From Deltaproteobacteria bacterium (GTDB lineage: Bacteria; Desulfobacterota; Desulfobulbia; Desulfobulbales; VMSU01): a DNA stretch of 51,402 bases. Below are positions 1-9,683 of this stretch, piece after piece. The number at the start of each line of letters is the position of its first letter. Position 1 is the first letter of the stretch. The notes under the pieces were generated by a model, which had not been told where the DNA came from, ran no database searches, and was given only the letters and a program-made list of their open reading frames with translations. A program made the translations under genes and the position numbers. Location of the stretch: contig JAJXUT010000004.1 of assembly GCA_021782655.1 (NCBI GenBank), positions 1 to 51,402 of the forward strand. Reading direction: 5' to 3'.

Positions 1-1
1 C

Positions 2-382
2 TTCTCCCGGGAACATCGCGACCTAAACGTCACCCGCATCGGCTTTGTGGCCAGCGAGATCACCAAGAACGGTGGCATCGCCATCTGTGCCCCCATCGCC
101 CCCTACGAGGAATCGCGCCGGGCCAACCGGGAGCTGATTGGCCGCTACGGCGGCTATATCGAGGTTTACGTCTCGACCCCGCTTACGGTCTGCGAGCAGC
201 GCGATCGTAAGGGCCTTTACGCCAAGGCCCGGGCCGGCAAGATCAAGGGGGTGACCGGGATCACCGACCCCTACGTGCCACCCTCCCACCCCGAGCTGAC
301 CATCGACACCAGCGACACCACCCCGGCGGAGGGCGCCCAGGAGATCCTGCTCTACCTGGCGGAGCAGGGCTACCTGCCCTGA
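2..382 (+). CDS. cysC: Adenylylsulfate (APS) kinase domain, 3' end only
   Basis: This is the C-terminal part of an APS kinase, which phosphorylates adenylyl sulfate to PAPS. The open frame runs in from base 2 with no start, so the gene begins outside the window. The visible 126 residues hold the signature GFVASEITKNGGIAICAPIAPY region (about residues 14-35) followed by YEESRRANRELI and EVYVSTPLTVCEQRDRKGLY, all typical of CysC. This version of the motif is common in sulfate adenylyltransferase-APS kinase fusions, so the missing part may include a Sat or CysN domain; that is inference. The stop lies 3 bases before the next gene, so the two are probably co-transcribed. Confidence 0.88.
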   Translation, partial: FSREHRDLNVTRIGFVASEITKNGGIAICAPIAPYEESRRANRELIGRYGGYIEVYVSTPLTVCEQRDRKGLYAKARAGKIKGVTGITDPYVPPSHPELTIDTSDTTPAEGAQEILLYLAEQGYLP

Positions 383-385
383 CCC

Positions 386-1483
386 ATGTATCACCGGCTG
401 TTCGCCGCCCTCGCGCCCCTTCTTGCCCGTGCCATCGCCGATCAGACCTTTCCGGGGGCGGCGGTGGGGGTGAGCCGACGTCAGGGCGCCATCCGGCAAG
501 ACTGCCTCTTTTGCTTTGGCCGCCAGCGGTTCGGCCCCAGCCGGGCCGTTGATTTCCGCACCTGCTACGACCTTGCCTCGCTCACCAAGCCGCTGGCCAC
601 TACCCTGTGTATCTTTAGTCTAATTAAGGCTGGCTCTCTTAGTCTGACCACGCAAGCAAATGAGATCCTTAAAGATCATCGGTTGGATAACCTAAACGGG
701 GTCACTATCCTTGATTTGTTAAATCACCATTCCGGTCTCGCCCCTTATCACGAATTCTTCCACGAGCTGTCAACCATACACGATCAGCATTTAAGAGACG
801 AATTGCTGGCTAGCATCTCCAGACTGTCTGTTGATAAGCCTGAAGATCGTCGGCAGAGATACAGCGACATCGGCTTCATCCTGCTGGGGATGATCTGCGA
901 ACAGGTTTCGGGATTGCCGCTGGACCTTTATGCGCAAAAATACCTTTCTTTGCCACTCGACTTGCAGGATCGGATCTTTTTCAACCGTAGGGGGAGACAT
1001 CGGGAGGCGGACTACGCCCCTACCGAGGAGCGCGGCTTAAGCGGGGAGTCGCTGACCGGCCAGGTGCACGACGAGAACGCCGCCCTCCTGGGGGGGGTGG
1101 CCGGGCACGCCGGTCTGTTCGGCGATATCGGCGGGGTGCTGGAACTGGTGGTCTTTATTCTGGAGGCGGTTAGTCGCGGGCGGAGCCATCCCTATCTGGC
1201 CGCCGCCGACCTCCGGCGGGCAGTGGCCCGGCGGGAGGCGGACGGCACCTGGGGGCTGGGCTTTGATACCCGCTCCGCCACCGGTTCCAGCAGCGGGGAA
1301 TACTTCTCGGCGGCCAGTTTCGGGCATCTGGGTTTTACCGGCACCTCCTTCTGGGTCGATCCCGAGCGGGAACTGGCGGTGGTGCTGCTCAGCAACCGGG
1401 TGCATCCCCGGCGGGACAACGTGAAGATCAAGGAGTTCCGGCCCCGGTTCCACGACGTGGTGATGAGGGCCGTGCTGGGGTGA
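386..1483 (+). CDS. Serine hydrolase, beta-lactamase/class C family
   Basis: A 365-residue protein of the serine beta-lactamase-like family (penicillin-binding protein/esterase type). The SxxK catalytic motif is SLTK near residue 65, the YxN-like motif is YSD near residue 159, and the C-terminal HLGFTGTSFWVDP and VVLLSNRVHP segments are typical of the family. No signal peptide is evident, so a cytoplasmic or unusual location is possible. Substrate cannot be told from sequence; in such genes a cell-wall peptide or ester is usual. It starts 3 bases after the APS-kinase stop. Bases about 600-1000 are clearly more AT-rich than both ends of the gene, so the coding region looks mosaic. Confidence 0.8.
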   Translation: MYHRLFAALAPLLARAIADQTFPGAAVGVSRRQGAIRQDCLFCFGRQRFGPSRAVDFRTCYDLASLTKPLATTLCIFSLIKAGSLSLTTQANEILKDHRLDNLNGVTILDLLNHHSGLAPYHEFFHELSTIHDQHLRDELLASISRLSVDKPEDRRQRYSDIGFILLGMICEQVSGLPLDLYAQKYLSLPLDLQDRIFFNRRGRHREADYAPTEERGLSGESLTGQVHDENAALLGGVAGHAGLFGDIGGVLELVVFILEAVSRGRSHPYLAAADLRRAVARREADGTWGLGFDTRSATGSSSGEYFSAASFGHLGFTGTSFWVDPERELAVVLLSNRVHPRRDNVKIKEFRPRFHDVVMRAVLG

Positions 1484-1517
1484 TGAGGCGGGGTGCCTCT
1501 CTCCCTTGCGGCGGCGG

Positions 1518-3253
<1,736 letters not shown>

Positions 3254-3257
<4 letters not shown>

Positions 3258-3271
3258 AGGTTGTAATCCAT
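3254..3271 (-). other. Possible five-codon leader ORF overlapping the glnS start
   Basis: On the minus strand AAGGGGG at 3281-3287 is followed after 9 bases by an ATG (3271) that reads M-D-Y-N-L and then stops at TGA, which overlaps the glnS ATG as ATGA. The Shine-Dalgarno is well spaced for this mini-ORF but about 23 bases from the glnS ATG. It could be a translationally coupled leader; chance is also possible in so short an ORF. Confidence 0.3.
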
Positions 3272-3390
3272 ATAATGAATCCCCCTTCACGTAGAACGTA
3301 TTTTCGCTGCAAGTAATGCTCCGTGCCTAAAAGGCCCGGCTTTTGTCACCCACGCATCCACCTGCATGGTATTGTTATCATGGCTGGAGT

Positions 3391-3624
3391 TCACTGTATT
3401 TGGTTGACCACTTGGCCGTCCCAACAATACGCGCAATGCTTGTAAGTTGCATATCCTCTCTGCTTCATTGCTGCTTCAGCAGATGAGATATCTTGGTAAT
3501 CTTCGTAGCAACTAATTTTTTCTAACTGACATTTGTTGGGTTGTGGTTCAGTTGGGATAATCAAATGTACTCGAATGTGTCCGTCAGAGGCAACCCTTCC
3601 TTGTTTCCAATTTACTCTTATCAT
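3391..3624 (-). CDS. Small cysteine-containing protein, unknown
   Basis: A 77-residue frame in the AT-rich gap between gltX and glnS, not shadowing any known gene. It starts MIRVNWKQGRVASDGHIRVH and ends CAYCWDGQVVNQIQ. An ATG 12 bases upstream (3636) is an alternative, but AGAAAGGA lies about 11 bases before the ATG at 3624. It has four cysteines, including a CxxC (CAYC), which could bind metal. Base composition is clearly lower in GC than the neighbouring tRNA synthetase genes, a sign of recent arrival. No family recognised. Confidence 0.4.
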   Translation of the reverse strand: MIRVNWKQGRVASDGHIRVHLIIPTEPQPNKCQLEKISCYEDYQDISSAEAAMKQRGYATYKHCAYCWDGQVVNQIQ

Positions 3625-3661
3625 TGATAACGTCATCCTTTCTCGACTGCGAGCAGAACAA

Positions 3662-5143
3662 TTAATCGAACAACTCACCTGCCCTCCGCAGCCGGGCCAC
3701 CACCCGCTGCTGGCCGATGGCGGTGAGTACCTCGAACATGCTGGGCCCGGCCAGGCGGCCGGTGACCACCGTCCGGACACCGTTGATCACCACCCCCGGC
3801 TTGACCTTTAACTCCTCGGCCAGCTCCCGCATCACCGCCTCGGTGGCCTCGGGGGTGAAGTCGGACAGGGCCGCCAGGCGGTCGGCCAGTTGCGGCAGCC
3901 ACTCCTTCAGCTCCGGGAATTTGAGCAGGTTCTTCCTGACCGCCGCCTCCTCGAATTCGAAGTCGTCGGCGAAATAGGCCCGGCCCAGGGTGGCGAAGTC
4001 GGCGATGGTATGAAAGCGGCTCCGCACCAGGTCGAGGGTGGCGAGAAACCAGGCCCGTTCGGCCCCGGCGTAGCCCTCGCGCCACAGGCCCTTGGCCTTG
4101 AAGTCCGCCTCCACCAGGCCCGCCACCTCCTCGATGGGCAGGGTGCGCAGGTAGTGCTCGTTGATGCTGATCGCCTTGGGGTCGGTGAAGAACTTGGGGT
4201 CGTCCTTCTTGTAGTTGAAGATGGAGTTTGAGCGGTTGATCCGCTCCAGGGTGAAGGCCTCGATCAGCTCCTCGCGGGAGAAGATCTCCCGGTCGTCGCC
4301 GGGCGACCAGCCCAGGAGCACCAGGAAGTTGGCCAGGGCCCAGGGGATGAAGCCCCGCTGCTGGTAAAACTGCACCGCCACGATCTCGCCGTGGCTGCGC
4401 TTGGAGATCTTGGCCTTGTTCAAGTCCAGGGTGAGCGGCATGTGGGCGAAGACCGGCACCGGCGCCCCCAGCGCCCGGTAGAGCAGGATCTGCTTGGCGG
4501 TGTTGCCGAGATGATCCTGGCCCCGGATGACGTGGCTGATCCGGTCGCGGATGTCGTCCACCACGTTGGAGAGCAGGTAGAGGGGTTGGCCGTTGGAGCG
4601 GACGATGACGAAGTCCTCGATGTCGTGTAGCGACCGGGCCACCACCCCCAGCACCCGGTCCTCGAAGCTCACCTCGCCGCCCGCCTCGCGCTCGACCTTG
4701 AAGCGCACCACATAGGGCAGGCCCCGCGCCTCCCGCTCCGCGACCTCGGCAGCGCCTAAGCGGCGGCAGGCCCCGTCGTAGCCGTACTCCCGCTTGGCCT
4801 CCTGGGCCAGGTCGCGCTTCTGATCCAGTTCCTCCTTGGTGCAGAAACACTTGTAGGCGTGGCCGCTCCTGATGAGCTGATGGGCGCGGGCCACATGCTC
4901 GGCGGCGAATTCGGTCTGGAAATAGGGGCCCTCGTCCCAGGTGATTCCCAGCCACTCCAGGCCCTCGATGATCCCGTCGATCGAGGCCTGGGTGGAGCGC
5001 TCGGCGTCGGTGTCCTCGATGCGCAGGACGAGCTTGCCGTTGTGCTTCTTGGCGAACAGCCAGTTGTAGAGGGCGGTGCGGGCCCCGCCGATATGCAGGT
5101 AGCCGGTGGGGCTGGGGGGGAAGCGGACTCGGACTTCGGTCAT
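3662..5143 (-). CDS. gltX: Glutamyl-tRNA synthetase
   Basis: Charges tRNA-Glu. It has 493 residues, the normal bacterial length. The class I HIGH-type motif appears as GYLHIGGARTALYNWLF near residue 15 and the KMSKS equivalent as KISKRSHG near residue 245. The C-terminal helical anticodon-binding domain ends with KPGVVINGVRTVVTGRLAGP. The start ATG has a Shine-Dalgarno AGGAGACC just upstream, which lies in direct-repeat copy A. Gene order on this strand is era, apbE, gltX, small ORF, glnS. Confidence 0.96.
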   Translation of the reverse strand: MTEVRVRFPPSPTGYLHIGGARTALYNWLFAKKHNGKLVLRIEDTDAERSTQASIDGIIEGLEWLGITWDEGPYFQTEFAAEHVARAHQLIRSGHAYKCFCTKEELDQKRDLAQEAKREYGYDGACRRLGAAEVAEREARGLPYVVRFKVEREAGGEVSFEDRVLGVVARSLHDIEDFVIVRSNGQPLYLLSNVVDDIRDRISHVIRGQDHLGNTAKQILLYRALGAPVPVFAHMPLTLDLNKAKISKRSHGEIVAVQFYQQRGFIPWALANFLVLLGWSPGDDREIFSREELIEAFTLERINRSNSIFNYKKDDPKFFTDPKAISINEHYLRTLPIEEVAGLVEADFKAKGLWREGYAGAERAWFLATLDLVRSRFHTIADFATLGRAYFADDFEFEEAAVRKNLLKFPELKEWLPQLADRLAALSDFTPEATEAVMRELAEELKVKPGVVINGVRTVVTGRLAGPSMFEVLTAIGQQRVVARLRRAGELFD

Positions 5144-5147
5144 GGTG

Positions 5148-5213
5148 GTCTCCTAAAAGAAATCTTGCCTCGGGCCGGGCGGCTAAAGGCCCGTACCGGG
5201 GTTGTCGCTATGA
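5148..5213. repeat. Direct repeat copy A (partner 6333-6396)
   Basis: About 65 bases upstream of gltX that recur in the same orientation at 6333-6396 on the far side of apbE. The core 5163-5191 is identical over 29 bases to 6347-6375. The outer parts match with a 2-base gap and some substitutions. Read on the minus strand it includes the AGGAGAC ribosome-binding site of gltX. Confidence 0.85.
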
Positions 5214-5250
5214 TGGCGTCGCAAAAATCCGATCTACGATCTACCGTCGT

Positions 5251-6297
5251 TCACCGGGCGGTGGGCAAGGCAGCAAGTTTTAACTTGTCCTTGAGTCCAT
5301 CCGACATAACGATGTGTCCTTTACAGTCTATAAAGAGGACGTCGAATCCCTCTTCTTTTGCCACTGCCAATCCTTTTCCCGGGCCAAGTATGAACAACTT
5401 GGAGAAGCCATCCGTGGTGGTATTGTCATTGGCTATTATTGTGGCGCTTCCGCACTGCTTTGCAGGGTAGCCCGTCTTGGGGTCCAGAAGATGATGATAG
5501 CGGACGCCATCCTTTATGAAGTATTGCATATAATCGCCTGAGGTTGAGAAGGCCTTGTCGGATAATTCGACGGTTGCGATGACCTTGTCATCCTTGCCTT
5601 TCTGCCTGGGATTCTGTATCCCGATTGTCCACAACGTGCCATCCGGTTTTTTGCCCAATGCTCTAATTTCCCCGCCCACGGATATCACCCCGGACTTGAT
5701 GCTATGTTGACGGAGCACCTGCACAATTTTATCCACGGCGTACCCTTTGATAATGCCGCCCAGATCTATTTGCGCTCCTTTCAGCTTGATAAAAACTGTC
5801 GAGTTCTTCTCGTCTATGATGATATTTTTATAACCAACTAGACGTTGTTTTTCTTCGATCTGTTCCTTGCTAGGGATGACTATGTGCTTTATATCCCAAA
5901 GCTTAACCAAGGGGCCGACAGTGACATCAAATGCTCCATCGGTCATCTCTGATATGTTAACTGCTTTTGTTAATATATTTATAGTGTCACTTGACACCTT
6001 GACGGGCTTTTCGCCGGCCATCCTGTTGATCATTGATATTTCGCTGTTGTCTGAATAAAAATTAAGAATAGTTGCCAGTCGATCAAGTTCATCGAAAGAT
6101 GCATCTATAGCCTTTTTCGCCTGATCCTCACGGTCAGAGACAACAGTAATGCTGACTATCGTATAGAAAGCTGTGCGTGTTTCTTTAAAAATCCGCTGTT
6201 TTTCAGGAGAACATGAATTGATAAAGGCAACAACAAAAAATATACATGCCACACACAGTGTGTTTTTGGGCCTAGAAAAATCCATCTGCCTCATCAT
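5251..6297 (-). CDS. apbE: FAD:protein FMN transferase, ApbE lipoprotein
   Basis: A 348-residue exported flavin transferase that attaches FMN to Thr/Ser of proteins such as NqrB/RnfG-type subunits. The N-terminus (MMRQMDF... then a hydrophobic stretch) ends in FINSC, a plausible lipobox. ApbE landmarks are DLGGIIKGYAVDKIV, GGEIRALGKKPDG, HHLLDPKTGYPAKQ and TTDGFSKLFILGPG. GC content is much lower than in gltX and era on either side, and the gene sits exactly between two direct repeats, so it looks inserted. The ATG at 6294 is an equal start choice. No Rnf or Nqr gene lies in this window. Confidence 0.9.
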   Translation of the reverse strand: MMRQMDFSRPKNTLCVACIFFVVAFINSCSPEKQRIFKETRTAFYTIVSITVVSDREDQAKKAIDASFDELDRLATILNFYSDNSEISMINRMAGEKPVKVSSDTINILTKAVNISEMTDGAFDVTVGPLVKLWDIKHIVIPSKEQIEEKQRLVGYKNIIIDEKNSTVFIKLKGAQIDLGGIIKGYAVDKIVQVLRQHSIKSGVISVGGEIRALGKKPDGTLWTIGIQNPRQKGKDDKVIATVELSDKAFSTSGDYMQYFIKDGVRYHHLLDPKTGYPAKQCGSATIIANDNTTTDGFSKLFILGPGKGLAVAKEEGFDVLFIDCKGHIVMSDGLKDKLKLAALPTAR

Positions 6298-6332
6298 TGC
6301 AACTCATCACAGGGTAAACTTATCCCTCGGTT

Positions 6333-6396
6333 GTCTCCTGAAAAGATCTTGCCTCGGGCCGGGCGGCTAAAGGCCTGCGCCGGGGTCATAGCTATA
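6333..6396. repeat. Direct repeat copy B (partner 5148-5213)
   Basis: Second copy, between the era stop and the apbE start. On the minus strand it brings a copy of the AGGAGAC sequence to about 35 bases ahead of the apbE start. The arrangement era - repeat - apbE - repeat - gltX is what a segmental duplication or insertion that copied the intergenic spacer would leave. Confidence 0.85.
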
Positions 6397-6437
6397 GCTC
6401 GTTTTGTGGCAATTATCCAGACGAAAAGGCCTCATGC

Positions 6438-7334
6438 TCACAGCCCCAGCTCCCTGACCAGCCGGGGGTCTCGGCTCCAGTTCTTCACCACCTTGACCCA
6501 GATTTTTAGCAGTACCCGGGCATCCAGCATGGTCTCGATGTCCAGCCGGGCCGCGGTGCCGATCTCCTTGAGCTTGGCCCCCTTTTTGCCGATCACAATC
6601 GCCTTCTGGGAGGCCTTCTCCACCACGATGGTGGCGTCGATGGTCGTCAGCCGCTCGGCTTCCGCAAAACGGTCGATAACCACGGCGGTGGAGTAGGGCA
6701 CCTCCTGACCGGTGAGCAGAAAGACCTTTTCCCGGATGATCTCGGCGGCGAGCGAGCGCACTGTGGCGTCGGTGGGGATGTCGTCCGGGAAATAGCGCGG
6801 GCCCTCGGGCAGCAGGCTGGTGATCTCGTCAAGCAGGGCCGGGAGGCCGTCTCCCGAACGGGCCGAGAGGGGGACGACGGCGGTGAACTCGCGCAGGTTC
6901 TGGCAGGCGGCGATCAGGGGCAGGAGCTTATCCCGGCGCAGGAGGTCGATCTTGTTTAAGCCCAGCAGCACCGGGGTCTTGATCCCGGCGAGATACTCGG
7001 CCAGCTCGCCGCCGGGCTTGGGCGGGGGGGCAGTGGCGTCGAGCAGGAAGAGCACCAGGTCTGCCTCGGCCAGGGTCTCCAGGGCGACCCGCCGCATCTC
7101 GGCGTTCAAGGCGATGGTGCCGCCGTGCAGGCCGGGGGTGTCCAGGAGCACGAGCTGATAGCCCGGCCCGTTGAGCACCCCCAGCACCCGGTTGCGGGTG
7201 GTCTGCGGCTTGGGGCTGACGATGGAGATCTTCTGGCCCAGCAAGGTGTTCAACAGGGTGGATTTGCCGGCGTTGGGCGGCCCGGCCACCGCCACCAGCC
7301 CCGATCGCAGGGATTCTTGTGGCTCTTGATTCAT
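6438..7334 (-). CDS. era: GTPase Era
   Basis: Ribosome-assembly GTPase that binds the 3' end of 16S rRNA. From the ATG at 7334 the protein has 298 residues, the normal length; the longer frame to 7421 adds a leader unlike the family. G1 is GPPNAGKST, G3 is DTPG, G4 is NKID and G5 is SARSG. The C-terminal KH domain is seen in EKASQKAIVIGKKGAKLKEI. It is the first gene of a minus-strand run with apbE and gltX, about 370 bases from the divergent ribonuclease gene. Confidence 0.95.
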   Translation of the reverse strand: MNQEPQESLRSGLVAVAGPPNAGKSTLLNTLLGQKISIVSPKPQTTRNRVLGVLNGPGYQLVLLDTPGLHGGTIALNAEMRRVALETLAEADLVLFLLDATAPPPKPGGELAEYLAGIKTPVLLGLNKIDLLRRDKLLPLIAACQNLREFTAVVPLSARSGDGLPALLDEITSLLPEGPRYFPDDIPTDATVRSLAAEIIREKVFLLTGQEVPYSTAVVIDRFAEAERLTTIDATIVVEKASQKAIVIGKKGAKLKEIGTAARLDIETMLDARVLLKIWVKVVKNWSRDPRLVRELGL

Positions 7335-7703
7335 GATGATTTTGTCCCGCCGGACGGCAATGGCCCGGCAATTTATTTGTTTGTGCCCGTCAGCTCTTCT
7401 CTTTGAATTAACCGGCCACATCGGGTATAAGTCAGACTCGTCCCGCCCCCTTGGCGTGACGGCGGCCAGAGGTCAGGATACCAGTTCCGCGCCAAAAGGG
7501 GAAGCCTCTCCTCCTTGAGCAAAGGGGGGCGAGATGCCAGGCGCGGGGTGGGTTGGGCGAGTACGGCCTACATAAACGGCATGCCGAACGAGCAAAATCG
7601 CCCCGCAATGCTGTCCCCTCCCCGTGGGTGTTGGACCTGCGGCGCATTAGATCGGTCTTTTGGCGACGCCATCATCTTTACCCGGAACTCTAACGACGCA
7701 CAT
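7335..7703. other. Divergent spacer between era and the RNase II-family gene
   Basis: A 369-base spacer, if the ribonuclease starts at 7704. The ribonuclease frame is open from 7515 and has earlier ATGs at 7581 and 7608, but none has a clear Shine-Dalgarno and the added residues look unlike the family. No convincing promoter, tRNA or riboswitch was recognised. Confidence 0.4.
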
Positions 7704-9683
7704 ATGCAGGGTAGAATCGTCGAATACGTCGAACACGGCAAGTTCATCTGCGCCGCAGTCATGGAGGAGGCGGGCGGGCGTCTGCGGCTCCTGAATCAAA
7801 ACGGCCGGGAGGTGCGCTTAAACCCCAACCGGGTGGTGCATCAGGGCGGCCAGGGCCTAGACGCGGGGGCGAATCACGACCTGCTGCTCAAGACCCTGCA
7901 AGACACCGACGCCTTCCGCCGCCGGCTGCCCCTGCCGGTGTCGCTGGCGGAGATCTGGCAATTGGTGGCCCCGGAGCCTGGCGTTGGTTTTAGCCCCCAA
8001 TTCCTGGCCGAGCTCTGCTTTGGCGGCCCGGCCAGCGACGATCAGGTGGCGGCCCTGCTGCGGGCGGTGTTCGCCGACCCCCTCTACTTCAAGTTCCGCG
8101 ACAACCTGATCCAGGCCCATGCCCCGGAGGTGGTGGCCCAGCTTCTGGCCAAGCGGGAGGAGGCCCGTCAGCGGGAGGAGGCCCTGCGCCTGGGGGCCGA
8201 GGCCCTGGCCGCCCTCTGGCGGGACGAGACCCCGGCGGTCTGGCCCGAGCTTGACTGCCTGAAGATTATCGCCGAGCACTACCTTTACGGCAACGAGGCC
8301 GAGCACTGGGAACTGGCCCGGGAGCTGCTCAAGGCGGCGGGGTTCACCCGGCCCCATGACGCCTTTCATCTCCTGGTCAAGGCCGGGCGCTGGCGGGCGG
8401 ACGAGAATATCCCCCTGCGGCGTTATCGGGTGCCGGTCGCCTTTGACGACGACTGCCTGGCCCAGGCGCGGGAGATCATCGCGGCCGCCGGGGCGCCGTC
8501 CGCCGCAGGCCGGCTCGATCTCCGCGACCTGCCGGTGCTGACCATCGACGGGGCCTCGACCCGGGACTTCGACGACGCCCTGCACCTCGCCGAGGACGGC
8601 TCGAACTTCGAGGTCGGTATCCACATCAGCGACACGGCCCATTACCTCGCCCCCGGCAGTCCGTTGTTCAAGGAGGCGGAGCGCCGGGCCACCTCGATTT
8701 ATTTCCCGGACGCCACGGTGCCCATGCTGCCCAGTGAGCTGTCCGAGGGGGCGCTCAGCCTGCTTAAGGATCAAGACCGGCTGGCGATCAGCTTCCTGGT
8801 CACCCTCTCCCCGGAGGGCGAGGTGTTGAGGAGCCGCATCGTCCGCAGCCTCATCCGGGTCAAGCGCCAGTTGTCCTACCCGGAGGCCGAGGCCCTGGCG
8901 GCGGGCGACCGGCAGCTTTCGGCCCTGACGTCCTTAAGCCAGCAGCTCTTTCGGCGCCGGGTTCAGGCCGGGGCCTTGAGCCTCCCCATCCCCGATCTGG
9001 TGTTTCAATTCCAGGAGGGCCGGGTCAGCGGCGTCTCCCTGCTGGAGGTGGACACCCCCATGCGGCTGCTGGTCTCGGAGTTCATGGTGCTGGCCAATAC
9101 CCTGGCCGCGAGTTTTTTGGCCGACCGGCAGGAGCCGGGCCTCTACCGCACCCAGGCCCCGGCCCGCAAGCGCCTCTCGTCGCAGCCTGAGCACGATTTG
9201 TATATCAATTTCAAGCAGCGCCGCTTCCTGGCCCGGGGCCAGCTCCTGACCAGCCCCAAGCGCCATGACGGGGTGGGGGCGGAGCAGTACACCACCGTCA
9301 CCTCCCCCATCCGTAGGTTGCTAGACCTGGTGATCCAGCACCAGATCGGCGCCATCCTGGCTGGCCGCGGCGCCCGTTTCGACGAACGGGAGCTGCACGA
9401 GTTCGCCAGCCTGATCACCGCCGCCCAGGCCAGGGTCAACCTGGTGCGTCAGCTCCGCCATCGCTATTGGCTATTCACCTATCTGGCGGGGATGATCGGC
9501 GAATACCTGCCGGCGGTGGTGCTGGACACCAGGAACAACAAGGTGCAGGTGGTGCTGCGCGACCTCCTGTTCGAGGCGGAACTGCCCGTCAGCCAGGCGA
9601 TCAGGCCCGAGCCCGGCGATACGGTGCGGGTGCGGGTGGCCAAGTCGAGCCCCCTGGATGACAGCCTGACCCTGGAATGGTGA
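7704..9683 (+). CDS. RNase II/RNB-family 3'-5' exoribonuclease
   Basis: A 659-residue hydrolytic exoribonuclease of the RNB family. The RNB core is clear: LTIDGASTRDFDDALH supplies the metal-binding aspartates, then VGIHISDTAHYLAPGS and YTTVTSPIRRLLDLV near residue 530. The N-terminus MQGRIVEYVEHGKFICAAV resembles the short N-terminal domain of delta-proteobacterial RNase II-like proteins, so the ATG at 7704 is preferred. The end, VVLRDLLFEAELPVSQ, is a short S1-like tail without a basic RNase R extension. It overlaps the transporter gene by 7 bases. Confidence 0.85.
   Translation: MQGRIVEYVEHGKFICAAVMEEAGGRLRLLNQNGREVRLNPNRVVHQGGQGLDAGANHDLLLKTLQDTDAFRRRLPLPVSLAEIWQLVAPEPGVGFSPQFLAELCFGGPASDDQVAALLRAVFADPLYFKFRDNLIQAHAPEVVAQLLAKREEARQREEALRLGAEALAALWRDETPAVWPELDCLKIIAEHYLYGNEAEHWELARELLKAAGFTRPHDAFHLLVKAGRWRADENIPLRRYRVPVAFDDDCLAQAREIIAAAGAPSAAGRLDLRDLPVLTIDGASTRDFDDALHLAEDGSNFEVGIHISDTAHYLAPGSPLFKEAERRATSIYFPDATVPMLPSELSEGALSLLKDQDRLAISFLVTLSPEGEVLRSRIVRSLIRVKRQLSYPEAEALAAGDRQLSALTSLSQQLFRRRVQAGALSLPIPDLVFQFQEGRVSGVSLLEVDTPMRLLVSEFMVLANTLAASFLADRQEPGLYRTQAPARKRLSSQPEHDLYINFKQRRFLARGQLLTSPKRHDGVGAEQYTTVTSPIRRLLDLVIQHQIGAILAGRGARFDERELHEFASLITAAQARVNLVRQLRHRYWLFTYLAGMIGEYLPAVVLDTRNNKVQVVLRDLLFEAELPVSQAIRPEPGDTVRVRVAKSSPLDDSLTLEW

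Noticed and set aside
3675-4955. 426-residue alternative frame across gltX
   Set aside because: Shadow of gltX in GC-rich DNA: low-complexity Pro/Arg/Gly composition and no family motifs.
7515-7703. N-terminal extension of the RNase II-family protein
   Set aside because: Extra residues do not resemble the family and the upstream starts lack a ribosome-binding site; 7704 matches relatives better.
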